Shown here: positions 8,115 to 19,480 of the stretch, in pieces | Numbering within the stretch: the stretch's first letter is position 1 | Layout of the letters: each line of letters starts with the position of its first letter | Assembly: GCF_000485595.1 (NCBI RefSeq) | Contig: NW_014578591.1 | Span: 32,322 to 52,321 of the forward strand | DNA from: Priapulus caudatus | Lineage: Eukaryota; Priapulida; Priapulimorpha; Priapulimorphida; Priapulidae | DNA: 20,000 bases | Direction: 5' to 3' | The notes under the pieces: model-generated | The model's input: only the letters and a program-made list of their open reading frames with translations | What the model was told of the DNA's origin: nothing | Database searches by the model: none | Made by a program: the position numbers and the translations under genes

Positions 8115-8312
8115 AGATAGACTATTGATAGTTAGATAGATAGATAGAAGATGGATAGAAGAGTAGATAGAATAATTACGATAGATAGATAGATAACGTT
8201 AGATATGATAGATAGATAGATAGATAGATAGAAGATATGATAGATAGATAAGATAGAGTAGATAGATAGATAGGATAGATAGATAGATAGATGGATAGAT
8301 AGATATGATAAG
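7441..8312 (+). repeat. Long (GATA)n array with spaced ATCGATCGAT interruptions (copy A)
   Basis: About 870 bases of GATA repeat. The 20-mer ATCAATCGATCGATAGAAAG or a near variant starts at 7461, 7524, 7616 and 7693, and a diverged one lies near 7788. Copy B has the same series at 19194, 19259, 19348 and 19422. Irregular single-base breaks are frequent throughout. Ile-Tyr-Leu-Ser frames on the minus strand are repeat-coded. (GATA)n arrays are known from Bkm-type satellites enriched on some sex chromosomes. Confidence 0.95.
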
Positions 8313-8438
8313 TGAAGGCGACGCGCACGCACGCTTGCCGGGAACCAGTGTTGCGTTGGACGGGGGCGTGCAGCGGAAACAGACGAGTTAGCGCTACAAA
8401 CTCAGCGCGCATTAATCACCTGACGCTGACAGAGAGTT
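8313..8438. other. Short unique island
   Basis: About 125 bases of GC-rich complex sequence after the GATA array. Copy B ends before its equivalent, so conservation cannot be judged. No gene seen. Confidence 0.6.
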
Positions 8439-8530
8439 CACGTCCTCTCTCTCCTCTCTCTCTCTCTCTCTCGTCTGCTCATCTCTCTCTCTCTCTTCTC
8501 CTCTCTTTCATCTCGATCTTATCATCTTTC

Positions 8531-8595
<65 letters not shown>

Positions 8596-8608
8596 TGCTC
8601 TCTCTCTC
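8439..8608 (+). repeat. (CT)n array
   Basis: CT repeat with a pure run of about 65 bases (8533-8587), followed by a short (TA)n run at 8609-8623. It is inverse in orientation to the GA array at 10661-11164. Confidence 0.95.
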
Positions 8609-9435
8609 TATATATATATATATTCCAACCATCTCCCTCTTTCTCTTCACATACTTTTCTTCTTTAATATCCTTCAAATCTAATATATATATATATTATA
8701 CACACAACTGTTAATATGCATAAATCCTCGTTTGTGTGATTAACTTGGTTTGGACGCATATCGTTCCTTAAATAACAACCGCTCGGGCGCGCCGCTCCTG
8801 CCATGCGGCCACTTATTTATTGCTGCTAACGATTAGGTATAGCTTTATCTGTTTATGAAAACTTTACAGCATGCAGTCACTCGATGCGAAGGTATGCTAT
8901 CTGTCGGATCGCAGCCGTGCCGCATGATTTTCGCCGTAAATTACCCCGTCTTACAAGATTTCGCTGCCAACGCACGCGGCCCCGGCCCGGGTCGTGTTTT
9001 GTTGTATAGGACAGCTCAGCGGAGCGGAAAGATTGTAAGCACGTCGCAGATTCTTATCGTTTTATTAGATAATTATAACTTCTCCGAGCTCGGGGGGGGG
9101 GGACTTGTCATCTGGCGTTTTGACAGATAGCATCTACGCGGAATCTCGGCCCGGACGCTGCCGAGCTGTGATTCATTCCCGTAGATCGAAGTTCGCACTC
9201 AAGTATATGCATATTTTTAACACCGATCGCTGATTCGCAAAATATATTTCTTCGTTCACGCGTGATCACTCACACTACTCGCGACACAAGAGCTGTTCAC
9301 GTTCAAAGACATACACATGTACTATGTGCCACATACACCTGTAATGTGAATATTAGATATGAGCTATATACTCGTAGGCCTACTTAGAAATCTATTTAGA
9401 AACTACTATTTAGAAATTACACTATAGGAACATAT

Positions 9436-9450
9436 CGGACGTGGCGTCCG
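9436..9450. repeat. Small perfect GC hairpin
   Basis: CGGACG TGG CGTCCG: 6-base perfect arms and a 3-base loop, in a local AT-rich setting. No T tract follows. Role unknown. Confidence 0.45.
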
Positions 9451-9509
9451 GTACTTGTAAACGGTATTTTTTGACCAGTACATAATTATCACAGACCATA
9501 TGGATTCAA

Positions 9510-9562
9510 GTAATTATAAATTTTAAAAATTAAAATATTTTTAAATAATTATAAATTTAAAC
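9510..9562. repeat. AT block with a direct repeat
   Basis: TAATTATAAATTT occurs at about 9512 and again at about 9547, separated by TTTTAAAAATTAAAATATTT-like sequence. The block is self-complementary in several registers. It may be only local AT drift. Confidence 0.45.
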
Positions 9563-9924
9563 GCACGCGCTCATGAATGCATTTCGAACCACATGGAACC
9601 CGCGCATGTCGACTATGTCACTGTTTGAAATATGAGCCGCTCTTGTATGCCAAGTAGGCCTATAGTGTGAAATACTTGAAAAACAGGTATGTCGTATTTG
9701 GTATAAACATGTATACACAGGCCCTACACAGATCGGGTTGATACATCTCCGTCGGTTTGGAAATTATTTGCAATTTCGAAGAACGAGTCGATGTCAGTTA
9801 CAACTTTATCACGAACACAGGTGTGCAAACCCCTACGGTGTTTTTTTTATAACAACGTATATATATAAAGTTTACAACCCATTCTTGTAAAAAACCAATT
9901 CCGGTCGAATTTGATAGATGACAA

Positions 9925-9932
9925 TGACGTCA
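9925..9932. promoter_or_regulatory. Exact CRE, TGACGTCA
   Basis: The palindromic bZIP site within ACAATGACGTCACAGCTGGG overlaps a CAGCTG E-box start. It is the same octamer as at 4504-4511, in unrelated flanks. Function inferred from the motif only. Confidence 0.3.
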
Positions 9933-10269
9933 CAGCTGGGCAGACGACACGGCGCTGCGGGTCATGCTAATAGCCGCCTATTTTAAGTGGGATTTTTTCA
10001 TAATAAAATTTTAATGGCGAATCGGTGCCGCCTGAACGCGTGTACGCTAGCTATGACAATCTACTGGCCGGGGTTTTCATCGTAAATTCAAAAACAGTTT
10101 TGAAGTTAGAGCTAGAGGTCGCAATAACGAACTCGACGTCTCACACGCTAAAGTTAAACGAGAGCTTGTTCTAAAGAAGGAAGCTCCTGGAACCAATAAA
10201 TAAATACAGCGTGGTTCATAACTCTGTCTTATCTCTGACCGACCCGTATCTGTCATGGCGGGTAGCTAA

Positions 10270-10308
10270 CACGTGGCACACAGAGAGTATGCGTTGCTAT
10301 AGCAACGC
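10270..10308. promoter_or_regulatory. E-box plus perfect RFX X-box-like palindrome
   Basis: CACGTG at 10270-10275 is followed 15 bases later by GCGTTGCTATAGCAACGC (10291-10308), an 18-base perfect palindrome. Its core GTTGCTATAGCAAC fits the RFX-family X-box pattern (RYYNYY, short spacer, RRNRAC), known for ciliary gene promoters in animals. Just upstream is CATGGCGG (10254-10261), YY1-like. This cluster suggests a promoter, but no recognised gene follows. Confidence 0.4.
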
Positions 10309-10660
10309 GATATCGCATTCTCTCGCAATAGAACGGAAAAGAAGCCTATACGATTCTAGATCTTCCTCGCCTCTACCTCACCTATACATATCCCCCCCGG
10401 CCTCCACCACACCGGACTATATATTCACGTTTCCTCTGCGACTCTGCCATCTCGTCTCCTACATGAGCTTATACCTCGATCATAACATTCCGTCTCCCAC
10501 GCTCGGTTCTAGCTCTACATTAATCTCCTCTCTATGATGCATATATATTTATTTATATATATATATACGACTGTAAGCACGCCTACTAAACCGTCGGGGT
10601 ATTTGCGTGACTCACATCTTAAACTGTTCAACTGATTTTTGCGTGCGAACGAGGTAGATA

Positions 10661-11164
<504 letters not shown>

Positions 11165-12369
11165 AATTCCGCACCCTTTCTAATACTGGATCATAACGTG
11201 GATGGCGGGGCCGAGATCTCGCGCAACCGAAGGGGTGAACGACTATCTGGAATATTTTTTAGTGTTAGATATCACAAAGTGTACGTGTTATTAGTGCGAC
11301 GCGTACTGTGCTGTAATAAAAGCGATTGCTGTCCAAGGATTATTCGGTACTCAATCCGTGCTTGGTAATATTAGAGCTGGGCTAGGGTCGTAAAACTTTT
11401 TAATTCTCAGGATAGCCGTGGAGTATCTTCCGGATTCTACGTGATTATTTCTGATCTCCGTTTAGTTACTCTACTAGCTGTTCTGAAATCTCGCGAATAT
11501 TGCCATCTTACCGTGTAATTTTATTAGGTATTACGCAATCAATCTCACGTTGACCCCGACGATTCACTCCATTTCGCCTCATTAGCATTGCTGCGCTTTA
11601 AAGCCTAATTTATGCGTAATGACCATGTTCTTGGATTATGTTATATTTATTTATGAGGATTGGTTGTTGTGATATATAACACGCCAGCCGTGCATTTAAA
11701 ACTATGCACATCCGATAATTATTTTATGATCATAATTAGCAGTCGTAGCGTCTCCTCAAGGTCCGCCTCTAGTATCATTACCACACGCACGGGGGACAGC
11801 CGTTTAGCGACAGACTCGCCAACTATGAGTAAGTTATTTAACTCGTTATCCCGATCGAAAGTCCGACATTTATGGCGGGATCATATTTTAAAAGCACACG
11901 ATCTGTTTCGAGACATGCTCTAGAACCAAGTCAACGTGACGATCGTCAGGATCAAACACAACTAATCGTACTGAGCAACATCGCCGCTCACTTCCCGGCG
12001 TATCTCGGCGAATCTCACCGTCCATAATTTACGCGCAGATGCGGTTCACTGCACTCGCGTTGCTGTCTGTCTCTCGGTCGAGATGCTCGCTCCTACTATC
12101 GAGCCGATGAACACGGGATATAGCGGAAGGTGCATTTTAATATATAATAATATTAATACATAATAAATTCATTACTGTAATACTATTCACTATAACTATA
12201 ACATAAACTTCTTACGTCGGAGGTTAGGCTTAGCGGCGCGTGGGACAACAAATGAATGAGGTCTTTATTGTACGCTGCTGATTCGCTCACAATATTATCG
12301 CCGCGAGTGATGAAGGTACAGTGTAACGCGATACACAATGCAGACCGCACGACAATGGCACAAGTCACG
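11165..12369. other. Complex non-coding segment, copy B partner of 53-1137
   Basis: Same order of motifs as copy A, with roughly one difference per 10-15 bases, mostly single-base gains. The octamer inverted repeat is nearly intact (11579-11622). The E-box palindrome is broken by an added A (11930-11940), and the CGCG palindrome is lost. No gene supported. Confidence 0.75.
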
Positions 12370-12612
12370 ACACCCACATGCAGCACGCACGCACACGGCG
12401 TGGGTGGTCCACCGCGTACGACGAGCACGCACACACATGCATCGCATCGGGTGTGGGCGGGGTCGTCGTGTCAGCCACACAAGCTCGCCACGATGCTAGC
12501 GGCGGCAAAAGGTACCTCCGGCGTTGTACGCACGCACAACCCACACCGCACGCATGACACGCCGTCACAGCACTGCGCACGATGGCCCCCCACACGCCGC
12601 GCCGCCACACCA
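12370..12612 (+). repeat. Degenerate (CA)n array (copy B)
   Basis: Partner of 1138-1318 but about 60 bases longer in this span and much more GC-rich, with GGTGGTCCACCGCG and GGTGTGGGCGGGG stretches that copy A lacks. The excess G and C suggest either real divergence or a poorly resolved consensus. Confidence 0.8.
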
Positions 12613-12809
12613 ATCCTACACGTACGTCTTTGCGTCTTCACCCTGCAGAGTATGTAAGGATTCTCGTAATCTACCCCAGCATCGGCTTGCCAAATTGCAA
12701 GTCTCTTCCTTAACCAGCTGGCTTAACTCCTCGGCAACTGATTACTCGTATATGAGTGCCGTAGCTCAAGGTTCCTTCCCGCTCGCTCTCAGGCTGCCTT
12801 TCTGGCTCG
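12613..12809. other. Short island between CA and CT arrays (copy B)
   Basis: Partner of 1319-1474; CTACCCCAGCATCG starts at 12671. No gene or motif seen. Confidence 0.7.
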
Positions 12810-12816
12810 TTCTCTG

Positions 12817-12849
<33 letters not shown>

Positions 12850-13020
12850 TCTCTGCCTACTGCTCGTCTCTTCGCTCTCTTTCTTTCTTTCTCTCTCTCG
12901 CTGCTCTTCTTTCTTATTCTCGGTCTCTCCGCCAGCCTCTTTCCTCTTTTCTCGTTTCCTCTTGCACCCCGTCTATTCTTCCGATCTTCTTTGTTCCTTT
13001 CCTCTGGCGCTCTCTCTAGG
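12810..13020 (+). repeat. (CT)n array, left part (copy B)
   Basis: Partner of the left half of 1475-1890. One clean CT run (about 12817-12845) is followed by increasingly mixed pyrimidine-rich sequence. Confidence 0.85.
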
Positions 13021-13330
13021 CTCGGTCCACAGTCACAAGGCGGGGTGATCATGACAGACGACCTTCCTCGGAGGCTGCTCGAGAAGCTCGTTCGCGGCCC
13101 CCCCCCAGGGGCCCCGCGGGTTATGGACCCGGGCGACCTCTCTCGTGGCCTGACTGTAACCTCGTGACCAGGAGTCTCCCGTCACTGTCAGCGTCCTCAA
13201 AGTCCTCCGATTGGCCCCCGCGCCCCCACTTCTCCGTCTCTCCTCCTCGTGATCTCTCCGATCGCTCGTCCGCGCCAGCAGCGCGCCAGGGCCACCAGCA
13301 CCCTCTCTCCCGCACCTCTCTACTTCCAGC
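13021..13330. other. GC-rich stretch inside the CT array, copy B only
   Basis: About 310 bases rich in G and C interrupting the CT array where copy A has only a 20-base CA-rich break (1616-1635). It includes GGCCCCCCCCCAGGGGCCCC (about 13097-13116), which can fold back on itself. Frames stay open on both strands (111 and 70 codons minus, 38 codons plus from 13051) because stop codons are rare in GC-rich DNA. None resembles a known protein. No terminal inverted repeats or clear target duplication frame it. It could be an insertion, filler DNA from repair, or a mis-assembled patch. Confidence 0.5.
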
Positions 13331-13535
13331 CATTGTCTCGTCGTCAGCCTCTCGGTTCCTCTCCCCACTTCCTCTTGCTCTGCGGTCGCCCCACTTCTCT
13401 CTGATCCTCGTCTCTCATCTCTCGTCTCCCTCTGCTCTCTCTTTCTCCCTCGCCTTCTCTCGTCTCTCCCACTTCTCTCTCGCCCGCCTCTTTCTCTCTC
13501 CCCCTCGCTTCTCTAGTCCCTCCGCTCTTCGCTAG
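13331..13535 (+). repeat. (CT)n array, right part (copy B)
   Basis: Partner of the right part of 1475-1890, ending in the same CTCTCTCCCCCTCG phrase before the island. More interrupted than in copy A. Confidence 0.85.
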
Positions 13536-13764
13536 CCGTCTTCTGGGGCATGTACTCGTACATAGTAAGTCGCTTATGGAAGAGGTAGCATGGCGCGGCG
13601 TATATATGCGTTTAGCTGCGTAGCTCCTTCTCTTACATTGGCGACAGTGACCTGCGACATTACCTGCACGAAAATTGCAATTTCGATCGCAAATAGTCAC
13701 GTGACACCTCGCGCCGGAGGACGTCCGCACAACATCTCCCCGCGCAGAGTTTACGGTGATGCGT
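13536..13764. other. Island between CT and GA arrays (copy B)
   Basis: Partner of 1891-2099. GTCACGTGAC is intact at 13696-13705, while both direct 13-mer pairs are degraded. No gene seen. Confidence 0.7.
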
Positions 13765-14077
13765 AGATATAGGAGAATGAGAAGAAAGAGAGCGAAATAG
13801 ACGAGAGAAGGATAGAAATAGAGAGAAATAAGAGCAAACGAGAGAAGAAGAAGAGAGAGAGCGGCGGAGAGGAGAGAGCGAAATAGAGAGAGAAGGAGAG
13901 AAATAGGAGCAGAGAGAGGGAAGGGCGAGGAAGAAGTGAAATAGAGAGAGGAGAGAGAAAAGAAAGCGAAATAGAGAGAGGTTGGAGAATAAGATGCGAA
14001 ATAGAGAGCGAAGAGAGAGAAGAGCTCGAAATAGAGAGAGAGAGAGAGGGAGAGAGAAGCTCGAGAGAGAAGGGGGG
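13765..14077 (+). repeat. (GA)n array with GAAATA phrases (copy B)
   Basis: Partner of 2100-2418 with the same GCGAAATAGAGAGAG phrases in the same order. Length is nearly unchanged, which argues against free repeat expansion between the copies. Confidence 0.93.
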
Positions 14078-16394
14078 TGCGCGCGAGAAGGTAAGCGCGT
14101 GATCTCTTTGACACACTCGATGCGGAAAAGCTTCCCGCAACAAATCTAAACGCGAAAAATGACTCACGGATTAAAAATAACCGTACCGATTAATGGTCGA
14201 TCTTGCGAAAAGGCACGCCCATGGAGCATGCGGCTGTAGCTGCACTGGCGTGTGTGTTGATCTATGCCGCTCGCCCGACGCTTCCCGCTATTTATTCTAC
14301 AGCACGGATGGCTGAATGCGCGCCGGGAAATGCTCTGAAACGACCCGCGAGTTTGCCATCGTATGCTGGCCATGATCTTGCTGCGGATCGTTATTCGGCT
14401 TGTGTCAGCCTATGTGCATGCAAGACATGCGCAGCGCATGCGTATAATTGCTGTCAAATATGCGCCCTATGAAAAGTCGCCGGCCATTACAGCGTTTACG
14501 TGGGAAGTTTTCCGTGATTGCAGGATACAGCAACACGAGACAAACATAATGGCGCAATTCTATCTGCAATAATATAACCGAGAACGTTTGGAATTTTAAA
14601 CGTTATCGTAGGTTCATAGATAGCCCTGATAGAATGAATCCGAAAGGGAAAAATCTACTAAGCGAAGAGTGGGACGCGTGAGCTCGCGTATATTTGCTCG
14701 ACCCAGCTCGATGGGAATACTGCGAGAGGCGGCTGAGCCGAATTGGGTTTCAAAACGAATTACAATAACAAACTCGAATGAGATGTAACGTTAAGTTTAT
14801 TGGCAGATGGAGCGCCCACATCTCACGAACCTCGCGTCATGCTGTCTTGAATATAGAAATAGTCTGCTCGCCTAGATTTCTTTAGGGAGACGGTCGTACG
14901 TCATCTGTGCCCTATTGGTGGCGTGTCGGCCGGGGTGCCATCGGAATAACGAGAGCGGAAGTTCTCTCTCTGATGTCAAAGCGATTCGTCGGTCATGTTC
15001 GACCGCGATGTTTCGCAAGTAATTTGTTGGCCGTAAATCGTGTTGTATTTCACTGCTACTTACCATCGCAAGTAAACATCAGCTGTACGCGGCATTAATG
15101 TAGCAAGATCTCTGGCCTAACCCGCGCGAGCCAACAAGAAAGATAACTATACCGGTGAGAAATCACCTTTCGACTCCGGTTCGTACTCCGTAATTTGGAA
15201 GCGACAGTTAAACAACAAAAATACATAGGAAATACGGCCGTGATATCTCTAATCAATCTTAGCCCCGCGTCTGAATGCTCGCTATGGAATAGCGTGGTGG
15301 TGGTGGGGGTGCATGCTGATAATGGAGACATATGTAGGCTTACGGGCACGGGTGCCGCAAAAACGAATAAATTGAAGCGAAATATCCGCGAGAGGCTAGA
15401 ACAGCAGTAATCGGGCAACGCGTTCATGTGTTTGCGCATGTCGTTATAGAGAGCCGCCCGTTTTAATCTCGTCCGCTTCATCGGCTCTCGCCTCGCTTTC
15501 GGCTCGCAATCATGCGTCATCCGGCTTTCCTCGCATCATGCGTCATTACCAGCGCAGCAGCGTTGCTATTGTACGCTGCTGACAGCACGTCTGCCTGTCC
15601 GCGCATCGTAGATTCGCAGGTCGACCTGTCTCTACACGCGCGCGCTCAATGCGTCACAACTCATTCCGCACACGCAGACAGAACGCATTGTAGAAACAAG
15701 AGCGGCATAATTTAGGTATTTGGATATTTTTTTTGACTTCGCGTCATACGCTTTAACGCGCTACCCTGCGATATGCACTTTCAATCTGCTCCTCTCCCGA
15801 TGAGTTTCCTAGCAATTCCTAACGCCTGCACGCAACCCGGCAGTGGCGGCCGTCGTCGAGCGAGACGCGGCGCGCGGCGTGTGTCGCAGGGTACAGAGGC
15901 GGTACTGTTTCTTTCGCGCGACGAATCGGCGTGTCGGCACGTTTAAAAAACTTGCGCGGCGGTGAACAGCAGCATATTTACTGCCGAGCAGAGCTGTTAG
16001 GCCGCCGCAATTTGTAGCTCGCTATATTCGCCCTGTTCGGCATCCCACGTGGATGCTATTGCCGTCGACAGGTAATGAAATCACGCGCCCGAGGTGTAGG
16101 CATCCGTGTGGGCGCTGCCGGTAATACGCATACGTACGAGCAAGCTAGACACTGGGTACACGTACGCCAGACCTAGACCCTGAACAGAGTACGGCAGACT
16201 AGACATGTCTCGTAGTAATGGTGACAGCAGACAGCCACGTCGGCTTAGCTTTGTGACGTCATCATCTCCTATAATCCGGCGGTCACTAACCCTTACAAAT
16301 GAGTCTTTTTACCTTCCGCGATAATATGTATTATTTTGAATATCTAAACGCGGGAATGTACCTCCGACACAGAGCGCGCGCTCAGCACGAATTA
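14078..16394. other. Large complex non-coding segment (copy B)
   Basis: Partner of 2419-4644. It holds the duplicated CCAAT/TGCGTCAT unit (15494-15547), the CpG-rich block (about 15800-16070), the donor-like site (junction after 16071), the three-unit 26-base repeat (16134-16204) and the exact CRE (16254-16261). The composite E-box/CRE of copy A at 3870 is not intact here. No gene supported. Confidence 0.65.
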
Positions 16395-16810
16395 GCAGAC
16401 AGCGCAGAGACGAGAGAGGGCAGGGAGAAGATTAAAGAGATGCGAGAAGAGGCCAAGGAGACAGGGAGAAAGATAAGAATAGCGAGAGAGAGAGCAGGAG
16501 CGAGAGAGGAGAGGAAGAGAGAGAGAGGGGGGCGGAGGGAGAGGATAAAGAGAGCGAGAGAGAGAGAGAGAGAGGCGAGGTGAGAGAGATAAAAGAGGCG
16601 AGAGAGCGAGAGCCAGAGGGGGGAGCAGGCACGCAGAGCGCACTAGAGAGAAGAGAGAGGGGTCAGGGAGAGAGAGAGTAGAGAGAGAGGAGAAGGAGAG
16701 GGAAAAGAGAGATAGATAATAAGGTAGATACATAGATATAGTAAGATAGATAGAGTAATAGATTAGAATAGATAGATAGAATAGATACGATAGATAGATA
16801 GATATGAGAG
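16395..16810 (+). repeat. (GA)n then (GATA)n compound array (copy B)
   Basis: Partner of 4645-5055; the GA part runs to about 16705 and the GATA part follows. Same phrase order as copy A. Confidence 0.92.
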
Positions 16811-17191
16811 AGATGGTACCTGCAGTGATAGTTTGAGCGTGGATAGTTGTACTAGTACGTTATTATGCTAGATGAAGCGGCCTGCATGTCTTCGTGTAGC
16901 GCCTCATGCAAACGGGAGCTCGAGCCATGCTATGAGCCGTGAACATCGGCTTAATTGGCTCCATAATCCGTTATATACGGGACACTGGGCGGAAGGAAGG
17001 AAGGAGGTGGGTGCCTGGCTTAGGAGTGAGTCCACCTTCAGCGCTAGCGAATCACGCGGGCAAGTGGGGAGGGGTGGATGGGTGGTTGACGGAGGAGATG
17101 TGTTTCCCGGTAGAAACGTGAATCCGGAGTTTGATTCCACCGTCACCGGCGAGCGAGAACGTTCCGTCCCCTGCCCGACCCCAAAAAGAAA
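16811..17191. other. Island ending in an A-rich tail (copy B)
   Basis: Partner of 5056-5440 with the same GGAAGGAAGGAAGG and CCGACCCC-plus-A-run end. A 110-codon frame at 16872-17204 is not kept in copy A and is not recognised. Confidence 0.5.
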
Positions 17192-17402
17192 TTTAAAAAC
17201 ATAAAAATAAATTATTTATATAATATATAATTATTATAATATATTATTATTTATAATTGTTATTATAATTACTTATTTATTTATATTATTTAATATTATA
17301 CATATTTAATTTTATAAACAATGATTAATGATTATATTTAAATATAATAATATACTATATTATAATTTTATATATACATTAATAATTTTACATATATATT
17401 AA
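17192..17402. repeat. AT island (copy B)
   Basis: Partner of 5441-5652: same length within a few bases, same right-hand junction, and shuffled TA/ATT runs inside. Confidence 0.85.
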
Positions 17403-17957
17403 CGTAAATCACCAGAAGCGCGCAGGAAAACGAGGTTGAGGATGCGAATCACCGATGTCTCGCAAATATACAGCGTGCTGCTGTCTATCTCATCCGCGAC
17501 AGAATGAACATTCGCATGACGGTCTTTGTGGGCATTAGCATGTTCGCTAAGCTTGCCAGCGAAACATTTTCGGCATTCGTACAGATTCAAGCTCGCGTTT
17601 TCCATCCGCCCCCCTCTAAAAAAACTGCTCGCTTGCAGTGCTTATAAATACGCGAACATGTTACAATTATTCAAAATATGGCGAGCAATAGCGCTCTCTC
17701 ATCGCATATAGCTGTTTTGATGGATAACTACACGAGCCACCTGACTGCAGTCTTAATACCTGTGTATGGGCCAGCATAATAGCTCTGGGCGTACCGCCGC
17801 CCCATGCACGTGAAGCGGCACAAAAGGGTCCGGCGAGCTTTTTTGTGCCGTCCTTACCCTTTTCAGATCGGCATTTTCGTGAATTGTGGCGGGGGCCGTG
17901 AAAGAATATTCGTCGAGGATCGAGCAACTTTACGCCGAATCTGCCGAGCTCGGCACT
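17403..17957. other. Complex segment with TATA-like box (copy B)
   Basis: Partner of 5653-6206. TATAAATA lies at 17643-17650 and the acceptor-like TTTTCAG ends at 17866. From ATG 17678 a 33-codon frame runs to TAA at 17779; in copy A the same ATG (5918) stops after 10 codons because one A is missing. No known protein. Confidence 0.5.
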
Positions 17958-18130
17958 CGAGAGAGAGAGATTGGTGTGGACAGAGGAACTGAGAGGGTGA
18001 GAGAATCGAGAGAGAGAGAGAAATTAAGAAGAGAGAGTGAGAGAGAGAGATGGATGAGAAAGAGAGAGGGGGTGACGGAGAGAAGAGAGAGAGCGAGAAG
18101 AGAAAGAGAGAGAAGAGAAGAGAAAAAAGG

Positions 18131-18175
<45 letters not shown>

Positions 18176-18228
18176 AGAGAGAGAGGCGGAGAGAGAGGGG
18201 GTGAGAGGTGTGAGCGAGAGAGAGAGAC
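17958..18228 (+). repeat. (GA)n array (copy B)
   Basis: Partner of 6207-6472, similar length and phrases, running into the TG array. Confidence 0.93.
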
Positions 18229-18357
18229 GCACACGCGTCTGTGTGTGCGTGTGTGAGCAGCGCGTCGTCTGTGTTGCGTGTGTGTGCGTGTTGCGTGTGG
18301 TGGTGTGCCTGTCTGTGAGCGCGCGCGTCTGGTGTGTGTAGGGTGAAGTGTGTGTGA
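18229..18357 (+). repeat. (TG)n array (copy B)
   Basis: Partner of 6473-6602, with the same GCGCGTC interruptions. Confidence 0.92.
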
Positions 18358-18541
18358 AGGGGGGGTTTAGTAAGGAGATAATGAGAAGAGGGAGGATCCG
18401 AGTGGGCCGGCCGGATTTCGACGCAGTATGCCCGATAACAAATTCTGCGACGCGTGCCGATGGTCAAACGATGGCGTGAACAGTGCGCGAACACGACCGC
18501 GCCGATGACAACTGATTTGCTCGGCGTAGTCACCGATGGCG
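18358..18541. other. Island between TG and CA arrays (copy B)
   Basis: Partner of 6603-6790. It lacks the TATA-like box and shifts the short frame after the shared ATG (18428). Confidence 0.6.
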
Positions 18542-18902
18542 CGTACACACAGCACACACACACACACGACGCACACACACACACATACACACAATCCACA
18601 CGACACAACACACACGACTGACACACACACACACACACACACAACACACGCGGCGTGCGCGCGTGCGACACCGACACCACAGCACAACTAGCACAGCACA
18701 CACACACTCACATACACACACAGACACAACCCCACAAACACACGACACACACACACCACACACACCAATCAGCACAGTCCACACACAAGCCAACATACAC
18801 CTCACAATTACCACACACACATCACACACACCACAACACACACACACACACACACAGCAGCACACACATGCACACAACGCACCACGCAGCACGCACACAC
18901 AG
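18542..18902 (+). repeat. (CA)n array (copy B)
   Basis: Partner of 6791-7145, almost the same length, with ACGACAC and GCACAC interruptions in matching places. Confidence 0.93.
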
Positions 18903-19180
18903 TAGCGCAAGCCACCGTACGTAACAATTACACGCGCAGGTTATTTCGGCAGATGCTGACTGGAAACGCGCAGGCGCTAAATGGTGCAGGTTATCCGCCC
19001 AGCGATCGGTCACGGCGGCCGTGCGACGAGCGACGACGACGATGATGATGATGATTGATGAGATCCGCCTTCACGTTATTGAAAAAGTAGCTCGCGCTTT
19101 AAGCGCGACGGAAGAGATCACGCAAATAGATATTAGTTATGTATCAAGAGCTAAGCAATACTATATATATAATTATAATA
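18903..19180. other. Island between CA and GATA arrays (copy B)
   Basis: Partner of 7146-7440, including the (GAT)n run near 19040-19057. No gene seen. Confidence 0.7.
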
Positions 19181-19434
19181 TATAGATAGATAAATCAATC
19201 GATCGATAGAAAGATAGATAGATAGATAGACTAGATAGATAGATAGATACGAAGATAGATCAATCGATGCGATAGAAAGAATAGAATAGATATGATAGAT
19301 AGATAGATAGACTAGATAGATTAATAGATAGATAGATAGATAGATAGATCAATCGATCGTAGAAAGATAAATATAGATAGATAGATAGTAGATAGTTTAA
19401 ATTAGATAGATAGATAGATAGATCATCGATCGAT

Positions 19435-19480
<46 letters not shown>

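Larger units (their letters stand above)
1..8310 (+). repeat. Copy A of a long head-to-tail duplicated unit
   Basis: The segment matches 11165-20000 in the same order and orientation. Anchors seen by eye include 1026 with 12208, 1370 with 12671, 1899 with 13546, 2421 with 14079, 3181 with 14872, 4504 with 16254, 5651 with 17401, 6678 with 18428 and 7461 with 19194. Every array and island of copy A has its partner in copy B. Differences are mostly isolated one-base gains or losses, often at homopolymers but also in ordinary sequence. The left edge of copy A lies in a GA tract cut by the window, so its true start is unknown. The right edge is also unknown, because copy B runs out of the window before the matching end. 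No coding gene lies in it. Confidence 0.95.
8624..10660. other. Middle segment between the two copies
   Basis: About 2 kb present once in the window. No supported gene: the best frames, 91 codons at 8855-9130 and 108 codons at 10211-10537, resemble nothing I recognise, and their composition is not clearly coding. Contents include a poly-G run at 9092-9100, a palindrome GTAGGCCTAC (9374-9383), a loose triple repeat of ATTTAGAAA (9384-9418), a small GC hairpin (9436-9450), an AT block (9510-9562), an exact CRE (9925-9932) and an RFX X-box-like palindrome (10291-10308). If the tandem model is right, this segment also belongs to the 11.1 kb unit. Confidence 0.6.

Noticed and set aside
8855-9130. 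91-codon frame in the middle segment
   Set aside because: No family resemblance; it crosses a poly-G run that is prone to length error.
9575-9600. Possible tRNA B box (GGTTCGAAATGC on the minus strand)
   Set aside because: The flanking bases cannot form a T stem, and no cloverleaf or A box is found around it.
10211-10537. 108-codon frame in the middle segment
   Set aside because: No recognisable domain, mixed low-complexity Ser-Pro-Leu tail, no second copy for comparison, and only modest length; it could still be part of an exon but I cannot support it.
13033-13368. 111-codon minus-strand frame and other frames over the GC-rich stretch
   Set aside because: Stop codons are rare in GC-rich DNA, three frames are open at once, and copy A lacks the sequence.
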